This document shows positions 9,212-16,648 of a DNA stretch of 51,363 nucleotides, piece after piece. The translations under genes and the position numbers were made by a program. The notes under the pieces were generated by a model that saw only the letters and a program-made list of their open reading frames with translations, had not been told where the DNA came from and did not search any database. How positions within the stretch are numbered: the first letter of the stretch is position 1; every line of letters begins with the position of its first letter. The stretch covers positions 1 through 51,363 of the forward strand of contig NZ_BCXI01000051.1 in the NCBI RefSeq assembly GCF_001895025.1. Reading direction: 5' to 3'. Source of the stretch: Rhodococcus zopfii NBRC 100606 = JCM 9919 (lineage in GTDB: Bacteria; Actinomycetota; Actinomycetes; Mycobacteriales; Mycobacteriaceae).

Positions 9212-9672
9212 CAAGCGGTCCTTCGTGCGTTATCGGTGAGAACAGGGGCAAGCGTGTCGTTCAGACGGCCGAGCACTCGAAGCGCGTCGTTCATCTCGGT
9301 CTCGTCCCAATCGGCGAGCGCCTCCCGGAGCCGCGCGGCGCGACGGTCGCGGACGCCCCGCAGTACCTCGACGCCGGCGTCGGACACCCGCACCCGGTGG
9401 GCGCGTTTGTCGTCGGGGTCGGGGTGCCGCTCGATGTAGCCCCGCTCGACGAGCTCCCCGATCTGGCGGCTCAGTGCGGATTGGCTCACGCACATCTCGG
9501 CGGCGAGTTCGCTCGGCCGGCATTCGCCGGTGCGCCACAACAGGAAGAGCACACCCGCCAGTGCAGCGGGCAGCAGTTCGTCCTCCATGTGCGACAGCGC
9601 GGTCCGGACCGTGCGACCGAGCAAGAAGATCACGTCCACCAGGGCGCTTGCCGTGTCCGGGGGAACCGTCAT
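9211..9672 (-). CDS. MarR-family transcriptional repressor of the adjacent exporter
   Basis: A 153-residue winged-helix dimeric regulator. The DNA-binding region is readable: RPSELAAEMCVSQSALSRQIGELVERGYIERHPDPDDKR, with the recognition helix SQSALSRQIGELV and the wing HPDPDDKRAHRVRVSD. It is the first gene of a two-gene operon with the DHA2 pump, to which it is fused by a TGATG overlap, so autorepression controlling the pump is the natural reading. A promoter with a palindromic operator across its -10 lies 38-68 bases upstream. A Cys in the helix before the recognition helix (EMCVSQ) could be redox sensitive, but that is only inference. Confidence 0.93.
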   Translation of the reverse strand: MTVPPDTASALVDVIFLLGRTVRTALSHMEDELLPAALAGVLFLLWRTGECRPSELAAEMCVSQSALSRQIGELVERGYIERHPDPDDKRAHRVRVSDAGVEVLRGVRDRRAARLREALADWDETEMNDALRVLGRLNDTLAPVLTDNARRTA

Positions 9673-9693
9673 CGCCTACTCCGTTCCACAATC

Positions 9694-9742
9694 AATTGCT
9701 TGCGTCATGCAACTATACATTAGTTGATTGCTGCAAGCAATT
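9694..9742. promoter_or_regulatory. MarR operator: nested palindromes over the promoter
   Basis: The inner palindrome caacta-tacat-tagttg (9710-9726) overlaps the -10 box. An outer 10-base inverted repeat, aattgcttgc (9694-9703) and gcaagcaatt (9733-9742), frames the promoter, its right copy overlapping the -35. MarR dimers bind 16-20-bp palindromes of this kind, and the location would block polymerase. Confidence 0.75.
9712..9740 (-). promoter_or_regulatory. Promoter of the marR-exporter operon
   Basis: On the minus strand TTGCTT (-35, 9740-9735) is followed after exactly 17 bases by TATAGT (-10, 9717-9712). The start codon is at 9672, leaving a short 5' leader. It is the clearest vegetative promoter in the window. 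Confidence 0.75.
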
Positions 9743-9760
9743 AACAACAGAACGGACAAA

Positions 9761-9789
9761 GCCCGGCACGGTACCGGTCCGTGCCGGGC
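9761..9789 (-). terminator. Terminator after the TRAM methyltransferase gene
   Basis: Stem of 11 bp (gcccggcacgg / ccgtgccgggc) with a 7-base loop, 36 bases beyond the stop of the minus-strand gene at 9825. Confidence 0.78.
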
Positions 9790-9824
9790 CACCGCTCGGG
9801 AACGATGCCCGGGTCGGAACGGCG

Positions 9825-11117
9825 TCAGCGTGTGAACAGCGCCAGGCACTCCACGTGGTGAGTCGACGGGAAAGCCGCGAACACCCGCAGATCGGCGAGC
9901 TCGAATCCGTGGGACCGATACAGTCCTACGTCGCGACCGAAGGATGCGGCGTCGCACCCAACATGCACGATCCGTTCGGGTGTGGCCGCGGCGAGCGCCT
10001 CGATCACCTCACGACCCGCCCCCGCCCGCGGCGGATCCAGCACCACCACCTCGGGTCGCGGCAGATCCGCGACCATCCGCTCGACCCGCCCGTGGTGGAA
10101 TCGCACCTGCGGCAGGTCGGCCAGGGCCAGGGCGCCGTCGTCGACCGCAACGCGCGACGACTCCACCGATTCGATCCGGCCGCCTTCACCGACCTGATCC
10201 GCCAGCGCTGCCGCGAACACACCGACACCGCCGTACAGATCCCAAGCGGTCGCTCCCGCGGAGGCATCCGCCCACTCCCCCACGACCGCCGAATAGGTCG
10301 CGGCGGCGCCCCGATGCGCCTGCCAGAAACCGGTAGCGGCGAGCCGCCACTCCCGCGACCCCACCCGCTCGACGGGACGGCCGGAGCCCTCCACGACCTT
10401 CTCCGCGCGCGGCGCATTCGCCGCCGCGCGGCGCGCGGACGCACCCCGGCGACCGGGACTATGGCGGCCGGTACGCGAGACCGGCGCCGGCGCTATCTCC
10501 ACGATGTGCCGCTCGCCGTCCGCGTCCAGCACAACCTGGAGCTCGGCGCCGGGCTGCCACACCCGGTCGGTCAACCCGGCGTACGCCCGCGCCTCGATCT
10601 GCGGGCACGCCAGATCCGTCTCCACCTCGTGACTGTGGTGCCGGCGGAACCCCGGATTTCCGGCGCGGTCGACGGCCAGGCGCACCCGGGTCCGCCACCG
10701 GGTGCCGTCGGCATCGCCACCCGGAAGCAATTCGACTTCCACCGCACGCTCGACACCGCCGAGCCGGCGCAACTGTTCCGCCACCACCGCGGCGCCGATC
10801 CGCTGCTGTGCGGGCACGCTGGCGTGGGACAGGTCGCAGCAGCCGGCGCCACCCGGCCCGGAGATCGGGCAGACCGGGTTCACCCGGTCCGGCGACGCCT
10901 CCAGGATCTGCACCGCGTCGGCGAAGCAGAACGCCCCGCCTCGGTCCTCGGTGACGAGCGCCATCACCCGTTCGCCGGGCAGCCCGTGCCGGACGAACAC
11001 GACCCGGCCCTCGTATCGCGCGACGGTCGAGCCGCCGTGGGCCGGGTTGCCGAGGATCACCTCGATCCGGCGACCGGACCAATCCGTACCCGGGACCTGC
11101 CGTTCGTGCCGGCTCAC
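9825..11117 (-). CDS. TRAM-domain class I SAM-dependent RNA methyltransferase (TrmA/RlmD-like)
   Basis: Predicted to methylate C5 of a uridine in tRNA or rRNA. Residues about 10-60 form a TRAM RNA-binding domain (NPAHGGSTVARYEGRVVFVRHGLPGERV). The SAM pocket is WDLYGGVGVFAAAL, the catalytic region VVLDPPRAGAG, and the nucleophilic Cys lies in VHVGCDAASFGRD, a variant of the family's SCNP. A cluster of cysteines (CPISGPGGAGCCD) stands where RlmD holds a 4Fe-4S cluster but is not canonical. I choose the GTG at 11117, in a GTGA overlap with the permease stop and with AGGAGG just upstream, giving 430 residues; the frame stays open much further upstream only because of GC bias. Same order as M. 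tuberculosis Rv2690c-Rv2689c. Confidence 0.88.
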   Translation of the reverse strand: MSRHERQVPGTDWSGRRIEVILGNPAHGGSTVARYEGRVVFVRHGLPGERVMALVTEDRGGAFCFADAVQILEASPDRVNPVCPISGPGGAGCCDLSHASVPAQQRIGAAVVAEQLRRLGGVERAVEVELLPGGDADGTRWRTRVRLAVDRAGNPGFRRHHSHEVETDLACPQIEARAYAGLTDRVWQPGAELQVVLDADGERHIVEIAPAPVSRTGRHSPGRRGASARRAAANAPRAEKVVEGSGRPVERVGSREWRLAATGFWQAHRGAAATYSAVVGEWADASAGATAWDLYGGVGVFAAALADQVGEGGRIESVESSRVAVDDGALALADLPQVRFHHGRVERMVADLPRPEVVVLDPPRAGAGREVIEALAAATPERIVHVGCDAASFGRDVGLYRSHGFELADLRVFAAFPSTHHVECLALFTR

Positions 11118-13114
11118 CGCTTTTCCTCCTGATCGTCGAATCCTCGACGTACCGCACCGGGCGCCACGTCGATTCGTTCCTTGCGTACGCCCGCCGACGA
11201 GTGCAGCTGCCAGGGCACGCTCGTGACCATCACGCCGGGCTGGAACAACAGCCGGCTCTTGAGGCGCAGCGCGCTCTGATTGTGCAGGATCTGTTCCCAC
11301 CACCGCCCGACCACGTACTCCGGGATGAACACGGTCACCACGTCGCGCGGCGAATCGCGCCGGACCCGTTTGACGTACTCGAGCACCGGACGCGTGATCT
11401 CCCGGTAGGGCGATTCGATGACCTTGAGCGGCACGGTGATGTCGCTGGCCTCCCACTGGCGCACCAGCTGGCGGGTGTCCGCGTCGTCGACGTTGACGGT
11501 GACCGCTTCGAGTGTGTCCGGGCGGGTCGCCCGCGCGTAGGCGAGGGCGCGCATCGTCGGATGGTGCATCTTCGAGACGAGAACGATCGAATGGGTCCGG
11601 CTCGGGAGCACCGCGTCCCATTCGGTGCCCTCGAGTTCCTGGGCAACGCTGTCATAGTGCCGGCGGATCGCCTTCATCAGCCCGAAGATCGCGATCATCG
11701 TGACGATCGCGATCCACGCACCCGCCACGAACTTCGTGATGAGCACGATGACCAGAACTGTCGCGGTCATGATCAGGCCTATCGTGTTGACCACGCGGGA
11801 GCGGAGCATGCGCCGGCGCTGCAACGGATCCGTCTCCGTCGCCAGGTGCCGGGTCCAGTGCCGGATCATGCCGGTCTGGCTCAGCGTGAACGACACGAAC
11901 ACCCCGACGATGTAGAGCTGGATGAGGTGGGTGACCTCGGCGCCGAACATCCACACGAACACGATCGCGACACCCGACAAGAACAGGATGCCGTTGCTGA
12001 ACGCGAGGCGATCACCGCGAGTGTGCAGTTGCCGCGGCAGATACCGGTCCTGGGCCAGCACCGACGCGAGCACCGGGAACCCGTTGAAGGCCGTGTTGGC
12101 GGCGAGCACGAGGATGAGCGCGGTGACGATGGTGATCAGGTAGAAGCCGATCGGGAAGTCGTCGAACACGGTTTCCGCGAGCTGGGCGATCAGCGTCTTC
12201 TGGTGGTATCCCTCGGGGGCGCCGTGCAGCTGGGTCGCCGGGTCCTCGGCGATCACGATGCCGAGTTTCTGGGCGAGCACGATGATGCCCAGCAGCAGGG
12301 TGATCGCGATCCCGCCGAGGAACAGCAGCGTCGTCGCGGCGTTGCGCGATTTGGGCTTACGGAAGGCCGGAACCCCGTTGCTGATGGCCTCGACACCGGT
12401 GAGCGCCGCGCAACCGGACGAGAACGCCCGCGCGATGAGGAAGGCGAACGCGATCGCCGTCAGATCCGAGTGTTCGGCCGTGAGCTCGAACGCGGCCGAC
12501 TCGGCCTGCAGGTCCTCCCCCAGCACGAAGATGCGAATCAGGCCCCAGAGGAGCATGACCAGCACACCGAACATGAAGGCGTACGTGGGGATGGCGAATG
12601 CGGTGCCTGCCTCGCGCAAGCCTCGCAGGTTCACCGCGGTCAGGAGGGCGATGGCGGTGACCGCGAACAGCACCTTGTGTTGCGCGACGAACGGCACCGC
12701 CGAGCCGATGTTCGCCGCGGCCGACGAGATCGACACGGCGACGGTGAGCACATAGTCGACCATGAGGGCGCTGCCGACGGTCAGACCGGCGGTCGGCCCG
12801 AGGTTGACGGTCGCGACCTCGTAGTCGCCACCACCGGACGGGTAGGCGTGCACGTTCTGCCGGTAACTGGCTACGACGACGGCCAGCACGATCGCGACCA
12901 TGACCCCGATCCACGGAGCGAACACGAACGCCGACATGCCTGCGACCGACAGGACGAGGAAGATCTCCTCGGGCGCGTAGGCCACCGAGGAGAGTGCGTC
13001 CGACGCGAAGACCGGCAAGGCGATTCGCTTCGGCAGCAGGGTGTGGCCGAGCGTGTCGCTCCGGAACGGCCTACCCAACAACAACCGCTTCGTGGCGGTC
13101 GAAAGTTTGGACAC
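11114..13114 (-). CDS. APC-superfamily permease, candidate K+ transporter partner of CeoB/CeoC
   Basis: A 666-residue membrane protein with about 12 helices and a cytosolic C-terminal domain of about 170 residues (from about 500 on: HSIVLVSKMHHPTMRALAYA, VTVNVDDADTRQLV, DVVTVFIPEYVVGRWWEQ) that resembles a universal-stress-like domain. The core begins ALPVFASDALSSVAYAPEE, with AYPSGGGDYEVA in helix 3. This is the Rv2690c group, related to KimA/Kup-like potassium importers. It is divergent from ceoB-ceoC, whose products are K+-channel regulators lacking any TrkH/TrkG gene here, so K+ uptake is a reasonable inference. Start GTG at 13114 chosen over an upstream frame because it follows a -10 by six bases (leaderless). 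Confidence 0.82.
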   Translation of the reverse strand: MSKLSTATKRLLLGRPFRSDTLGHTLLPKRIALPVFASDALSSVAYAPEEIFLVLSVAGMSAFVFAPWIGVMVAIVLAVVVASYRQNVHAYPSGGGDYEVATVNLGPTAGLTVGSALMVDYVLTVAVSISSAAANIGSAVPFVAQHKVLFAVTAIALLTAVNLRGLREAGTAFAIPTYAFMFGVLVMLLWGLIRIFVLGEDLQAESAAFELTAEHSDLTAIAFAFLIARAFSSGCAALTGVEAISNGVPAFRKPKSRNAATTLLFLGGIAITLLLGIIVLAQKLGIVIAEDPATQLHGAPEGYHQKTLIAQLAETVFDDFPIGFYLITIVTALILVLAANTAFNGFPVLASVLAQDRYLPRQLHTRGDRLAFSNGILFLSGVAIVFVWMFGAEVTHLIQLYIVGVFVSFTLSQTGMIRHWTRHLATETDPLQRRRMLRSRVVNTIGLIMTATVLVIVLITKFVAGAWIAIVTMIAIFGLMKAIRRHYDSVAQELEGTEWDAVLPSRTHSIVLVSKMHHPTMRALAYARATRPDTLEAVTVNVDDADTRQLVRQWEASDITVPLKVIESPYREITRPVLEYVKRVRRDSPRDVVTVFIPEYVVGRWWEQILHNQSALRLKSRLLFQPGVMVTSVPWQLHSSAGVRKERIDVAPGAVRRGFDDQEEKR

Positions 13115-13120
13115 TCGCAA

Positions 13121-13126
13121 AGCGTA
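13121..13126 (-). promoter_or_regulatory. -10 box for a leaderless APC permease mRNA
   Basis: TACGCT on the minus strand, then six bases, then the GTG at 13114. There is no Shine-Dalgarno, so transcription probably begins at or beside the start codon. Confidence 0.5.
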
Positions 13127-13312
13127 AGCCGTCCCGCGGGCAATCGACCGCGGACCCGCTCCGCTGCCCGATATGGTCGAATCCGAACGGACGGCCGGAC
13201 CCGGAAGTACACGCATCCGCCGCGCGGGACGGTACGGTTTCGGTTCGGCAACCCCGACGATCCCGGATCATCGATATCGCAGGACGGGCGCAACAATGGA
13301 ACGGAGTCGAAC

Positions 13313-13978
13313 GTGTTCGTGGTGGTCATGGGATGTGGCCGCGTGGGATCGTCGCTGGCCGCGGCCCTCGTCCGGCTCGGGAACGACGTTGCTGTCATCG
13401 ATCGCGACCCGAGCGCCTTCCTGCGTCTGGGCCCCGACTTCCCGGGAACGACGATCGTCGGCATGGGATTCGACCGGGACGTGCTCGTCCGGGCGGGAAT
13501 CGAACGCGCCGACGCGTTCGCCGCCGTGTCCTCCGGTGACAATTCCAACATCATCTCCGCGCGTGTGGCACGCGAGACATTCGGCATCGAGCGGGTCGTC
13601 GCCCGCATCTACGACGCCAAGCGCGCGGCGGTCTACGAACGGCTCGGCATCCCGACTGTCGCGACCGTCCCGTGGACCACGGACCGGTTCCTGCATTCAC
13701 TCGTCCGGGACGCGGAGACCACCCGGTGGCGCGACCCCACCGGAACCGTCGCGGTTGCGGAGGTGAGCCTCAACGAGGAGTGGATCGGACGCAATGTCGT
13801 CGACCTCGAGGCCGCGACCCAGTCGCGGGTCGCGTTCATCATCCGCTTCGGCGCCGGGCTGCTGCCCGACCGCAAGACCGTGCTGCAGGCCGACGACCAG
13901 GTGTACATCGCGGCGGTCTCGGGCACCGTCGCCGAGGCGCTCGCACTGGCCGCGAACCCGCCGGTCGAGAACGACTGA
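13313..13978 (+). CDS. ceoB: TrkA/RCK-type potassium transport regulator CeoB
   Basis: Cytosolic regulator that binds NAD(H) and gates a K+ transporter. The 221-residue protein opens with a Rossmann nucleotide motif (VVMGCGRVGSSLAAAL, acidic strand end AVIDRD) and ends with an RCK-C domain (about residues 140-221: VAVAEVSLNEEWIGRNV, VYIAAVSGT). The GTG at 13313 has CGGAG six bases upstream and gives the usual length; the frame is open far upstream but that part is antisense to the permease. It is followed 13 bases later by ceoC, the same pair as Rv2691-Rv2692 of M. tuberculosis. The likely membrane partner is the divergent APC permease, since no TrkH/TrkG is present. Confidence 0.9.
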   Translation: MFVVVMGCGRVGSSLAAALVRLGNDVAVIDRDPSAFLRLGPDFPGTTIVGMGFDRDVLVRAGIERADAFAAVSSGDNSNIISARVARETFGIERVVARIYDAKRAAVYERLGIPTVATVPWTTDRFLHSLVRDAETTRWRDPTGTVAVAEVSLNEEWIGRNVVDLEAATQSRVAFIIRFGAGLLPDRKTVLQADDQVYIAAVSGTVAEALALAANPPVEND

Positions 13979-13991
13979 GAGGACCACGTCG

Positions 13992-14645
13992 ATGAAGGTG
14001 GCGATCGCCGGTGCGGGCGCAGTGGGACGCTCGATCGCGCGCGAACTCATCCGCAACAAACACGAGGTCATGCTGCTCGAACGCAAACTGGAGCATGTCG
14101 AACCCGAGTCGGTGCCGGATGCGAAGTGGGTGCATGCCGACGCGTGCGAGTTGAGTCTCCTCGAGGCGGCCGAACTCCAGCGCTACGACGTGGTCATCGC
14201 CGCGACCGGCGACGACAAGGCCAATCTCGTCCTCAGCCTGCTCGCGACCACCGAATTCGCCGTGTCGCGCGTGGTGGCGCGCGTCAACGATCCGCGCAAC
14301 GAATGGTTGTTCGACGAGTCGTGGGGCGTCGACGTCGCGGTGTCCACACCGCGAATGCTCGCCGCCCTCGTCGAGGAAGCGGTCTCGGTGGGCGACCTGG
14401 TTCGCCTGATGACACTGCGCAAGGGCGCCAATCTGGTCGAGATCACCCTGCCCGACACGACCGCGCTCGCCGGCAAACCGGTCCGCAAGCTGGCGCTGCC
14501 GCGCGATGCGGCCCTCGTCACGATCCTGCGGGGCGATCGCGTGATCGTGCCCCAGCCCGACGATCCGCTCGAGGGTGGCGACGAGCTGCTGTTCGTCGCA
14601 TCCGTCGAGGTCGAACAGGAACTGCGCGAGGCGGTCGGCCTCTAG
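13992..14645 (+). CDS. ceoC: TrkA/RCK-type potassium transport regulator CeoC
   Basis: Second RCK subunit, 217 residues. N-terminal Rossmann motif VAIAGAGAVGRSIARELI with the acidic residue of MLLERKLE, a middle IAATGDDKANLVLSLLA, and an RCK-C domain near residues 135-217 (TLPDTTALAGKPVRKLALP, VIVPQPDDPLEGGDELLFVAS). ATG at 13992 with GAGGA eight bases upstream. Paired with ceoB; two RCK proteins probably form a mixed ring that senses nucleotide or c-di-AMP. The stop is only six bases from the stop of the convergent DUF3159 gene, without a visible hairpin between them. Confidence 0.92.
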   Translation: MKVAIAGAGAVGRSIARELIRNKHEVMLLERKLEHVEPESVPDAKWVHADACELSLLEAAELQRYDVVIAATGDDKANLVLSLLATTEFAVSRVVARVNDPRNEWLFDESWGVDVAVSTPRMLAALVEEAVSVGDLVRLMTLRKGANLVEITLPDTTALAGKPVRKLALPRDAALVTILRGDRVIVPQPDDPLEGGDELLFVASVEVEQELREAVGL

Positions 14646-14651
14646 ACGTCC

Positions 14652-15314
14652 TCAGTCGTCGTCACGGCGCGCCTCGCTGCCCGGCAGCGAGGCGTCCTGC
14701 TCGGTGACGACAGGTTCGACGATGCGATCGGCACGACGCACCGCCCACAACGTCACCAGCAGCACGACCGCGGTGAGCGGCCAGCCCATGCCGATCCGGG
14801 CGACCGCAAGCCACCCCGTGCGATCGGCATCGTAGAGGTGGTTCTGCACCAGGTACCGAGCCAGGAACACCAGTGCCCATGCCGCGGTCGCGAGGTCGTA
14901 GGCGCGCACCGCGTCCCGGTGGGTGCGCCATCCGGTGCCGTGGCCGTTGAGCATGCCCCAGATCACACCGACGAGCGGGTAGCGCACGAGCACCGATGCC
15001 AGGAACACCGCGCCGTACGCAAGGCTGCTGTATATGCCGAACAGGAAGTAGCCCTTGGCATCGCCCGTCCGGTAGGCGATGAACGCGCACACCGCCACCC
15101 CGATGAAACCGGAAACCGCCGGCTGAATCGGCGTGCGCTGCACCAGCCGCCACACCAGCACAGCGGTCGCGACGGCGATCGCCGACCAGATCGCCGCGGT
15201 CAGCCCCCACAGGCTGTTGACCGGGACGAAGGCCAGGACCGGCAGTGTCGAGGACACCAACCCGCTGAATCCACCGAGTTGCTCGAGTACCGTCGGCTGC
15301 TTGCTGTCGCTCAC
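14652..15314 (-). CDS. DUF3159 family membrane protein
   Basis: A 220-residue membrane protein with five or six hydrophobic segments (for example LVSSTLPVLAFVPVNSLWGL, AAIWSAIAVATAVLVWRLV, PLTAVVLLVTLWAV). It begins VSDSKQPTVLEQLGGFSGL, the conserved start of the actinobacterial DUF3159 family (Rv2693c in M. tuberculosis). Its function is not known; its constant position beside ceoBC and the OB-fold gene is the only clue. The GTG at 15314 gives the family length; the longer frame upstream adds low-quality sequence. The C-terminus is charged and cytosolic by inference (RRADRIVEPVVTEQDASLPG). Confidence 0.82.
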   Translation of the reverse strand: MSDSKQPTVLEQLGGFSGLVSSTLPVLAFVPVNSLWGLTAAIWSAIAVATAVLVWRLVQRTPIQPAVSGFIGVAVCAFIAYRTGDAKGYFLFGIYSSLAYGAVFLASVLVRYPLVGVIWGMLNGHGTGWRTHRDAVRAYDLATAAWALVFLARYLVQNHLYDADRTGWLAVARIGMGWPLTAVVLLVTLWAVRRADRIVEPVVTEQDASLPGSEARRDDD

Positions 15315-15408
15315 TCCTACGAGGGTGCCACAACGCAGCGCCGACGCTTCCGTGCGAGCTGCTTCGAGCACCGACGTCGAACGCGCCGGCGAGTACCGAC
15401 GACCTCGG

Positions 15409-15783
15409 TCAGACCCGTTCGCGCAGCTCGTAGTAAGGGTTGTAGATGATCTTCGCCCCGTCGCGTTCACCGAGCCGGCCTCGTACGAGGATCGTCTTGC
15501 CCGGTTCGATGCCCGGGATGCGGCGGCGGCCGATCCAGGCGAGCACGACCGCGTCGGTCCCGTCGAACAGTTCGGCCTCGACCGTTGCGCTGGCGGCCTT
15601 CGAGCAGGTCCCGACGCTGCGCAGGCGCCCGAACATCGTCACTTCCTCGCCCCGGGTACAGTCGGCCGCCTTGCGGGCGCCGGTTGCCTGGGACGACTCG
15701 GCGATTTGCTCGGCATCGATGTCTTCGAGGTCCTCGGTCAGCCGGCGGGTCAGTCGGCGGAAGTAACCGGCGGCGGGTGCCAT
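15409..15783 (-). CDS. OB-fold nucleic-acid-binding domain protein
   Basis: A 124-residue soluble protein. Residues about 45-120 form an OB-fold: VTMFGRLRSVGTCSKAASATVEAELFDGTDAVVLAWIGRRRIPGIEPGKTILVRGRLGE, a five-strand barrel like that of tRNA-anticodon or RecG-type wedge domains. The N-terminus is helical (YFRRLTRRLTEDLEDIDAEQ). It matches the Rv2694c position and length. Expected to bind nucleic acid, but no substrate is known. ATG at 15783 is preceded by AGGAGCG. It lies 94 bases upstream of DUF3159 on the same strand, so the two may be one operon. Confidence 0.82.
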   Translation of the reverse strand: MAPAAGYFRRLTRRLTEDLEDIDAEQIAESSQATGARKAADCTRGEEVTMFGRLRSVGTCSKAASATVEAELFDGTDAVVLAWIGRRRIPGIEPGKTILVRGRLGERDGAKIIYNPYYELRERV

Positions 15784-15919
15784 AACAGCGCTCCTGAAAC
15801 GGGGTGCGGCATGGATCGCATCCGCACATAGGGGTCTCTGACGGCCACTGTAGACCGAATCGAGACCCACAACCACATCCGATGCGGCCCCCCGGATTCC
15901 CGTTCGGCACTATCGACGC

Positions 15920-16648
15920 ATGCACGATGCCGATCCCACCGCGTCCCCCTCCGGGCACCGACCGCTGACCGCCGTCGTTCTGCCCGGAACCGGCTCGGAC
16001 GCACAGTTCGCCGACGCGGCGTTCCGGGCTCCGCTCGAGCGTCGCGGCATCCGCGTGGTGGCGGTCGAACCCGATCCGCGGCGGGTCGTGGGCAGCTACC
16101 TCGATGCCCTCGACCGTGAAGCGCGTGCGGGTGCGATCCTCGCCGGCGGCGTGTCGATCGGTGCCGCGGTCGCGCTGCACTGGGCGGCACGGCATCCTTC
16201 CGCAGCGGTCGGGGTCCTGGCGGCGCTCCCGGCGTGGACCGGATCCCCAGAGGACGCGCCTGCCGCGGCCAGCGCCCGGTGGACGGCACACGAGTTGCGC
16301 ACACGCGGGCTCGAACCAGTGGTGGCGGCGATGGTCGAATCGAGCCCGATGTGGCTGGGCCGGGAACTGTCCCGGTCCTGGCGGGCCCAGTGGCCGGATC
16401 TGCCCGCCGCGCTCGAAGAGGCCGCGACCTTCCACGCACTCGACGCGGACGCGCTCGGGAGTGTGACGGTGCCGGTCGGGATCACCGCCGCGATCGACGA
16501 CGCGGTCCACCCGCTCGCTGTCGCGCAGCAGTGGGCCGACCTGCTGCCCCGCGCAGCGATGACCACAGTCACCCTCGACGAGATCGGTGCAGATCCGACG
16601 ATTCTCGGCACGGGCTGCCTGACCGTGTGGGACCGTGTAACCGCGTGA
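15920..16648 (+). CDS. Alpha/beta hydrolase (Rv2695-like)
   Basis: A 242-residue hydrolase-fold protein. The first strand and oxyanion loop read TAVVLPGTGSDAQF, and the nucleophile elbow is GGVSIGAAVALHWA (G-x-S-x-G), followed by helices with many Ala and Trp. A late Asp (TAAIDDAVHPLAVAQQW) and TVTLDEIG could supply the acid; a typical terminal His after a final strand is not evident, so the catalytic triad is not certain. Serine esterase or thioesterase is the broad class. Its stop overlaps the GTG of the WS/DGAT-like gene by four bases (GTGA), which suggests co-expression and a link to acyl-lipid metabolism. Confidence 0.78.
   Translation: MHDADPTASPSGHRPLTAVVLPGTGSDAQFADAAFRAPLERRGIRVVAVEPDPRRVVGSYLDALDREARAGAILAGGVSIGAAVALHWAARHPSAAVGVLAALPAWTGSPEDAPAAASARWTAHELRTRGLEPVVAAMVESSPMWLGRELSRSWRAQWPDLPAALEEAATFHALDADALGSVTVPVGITAAIDDAVHPLAVAQQWADLLPRAAMTTVTLDEIGADPTILGTGCLTVWDRVTA

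Noticed and set aside
7538-9439. Long plus-strand open frame opposite the DHA2 exporter and MarR genes
   Set aside because: Composition is Arg/Asp/Gly/His-rich without domains, typical of the complement of a high-GC gene; both minus-strand genes are clearly real.
11201-13312. Long upstream extension of the ceoB frame
   Set aside because: It is antisense to the APC permease; ceoB has a good ribosome site and normal length from GTG 13313.
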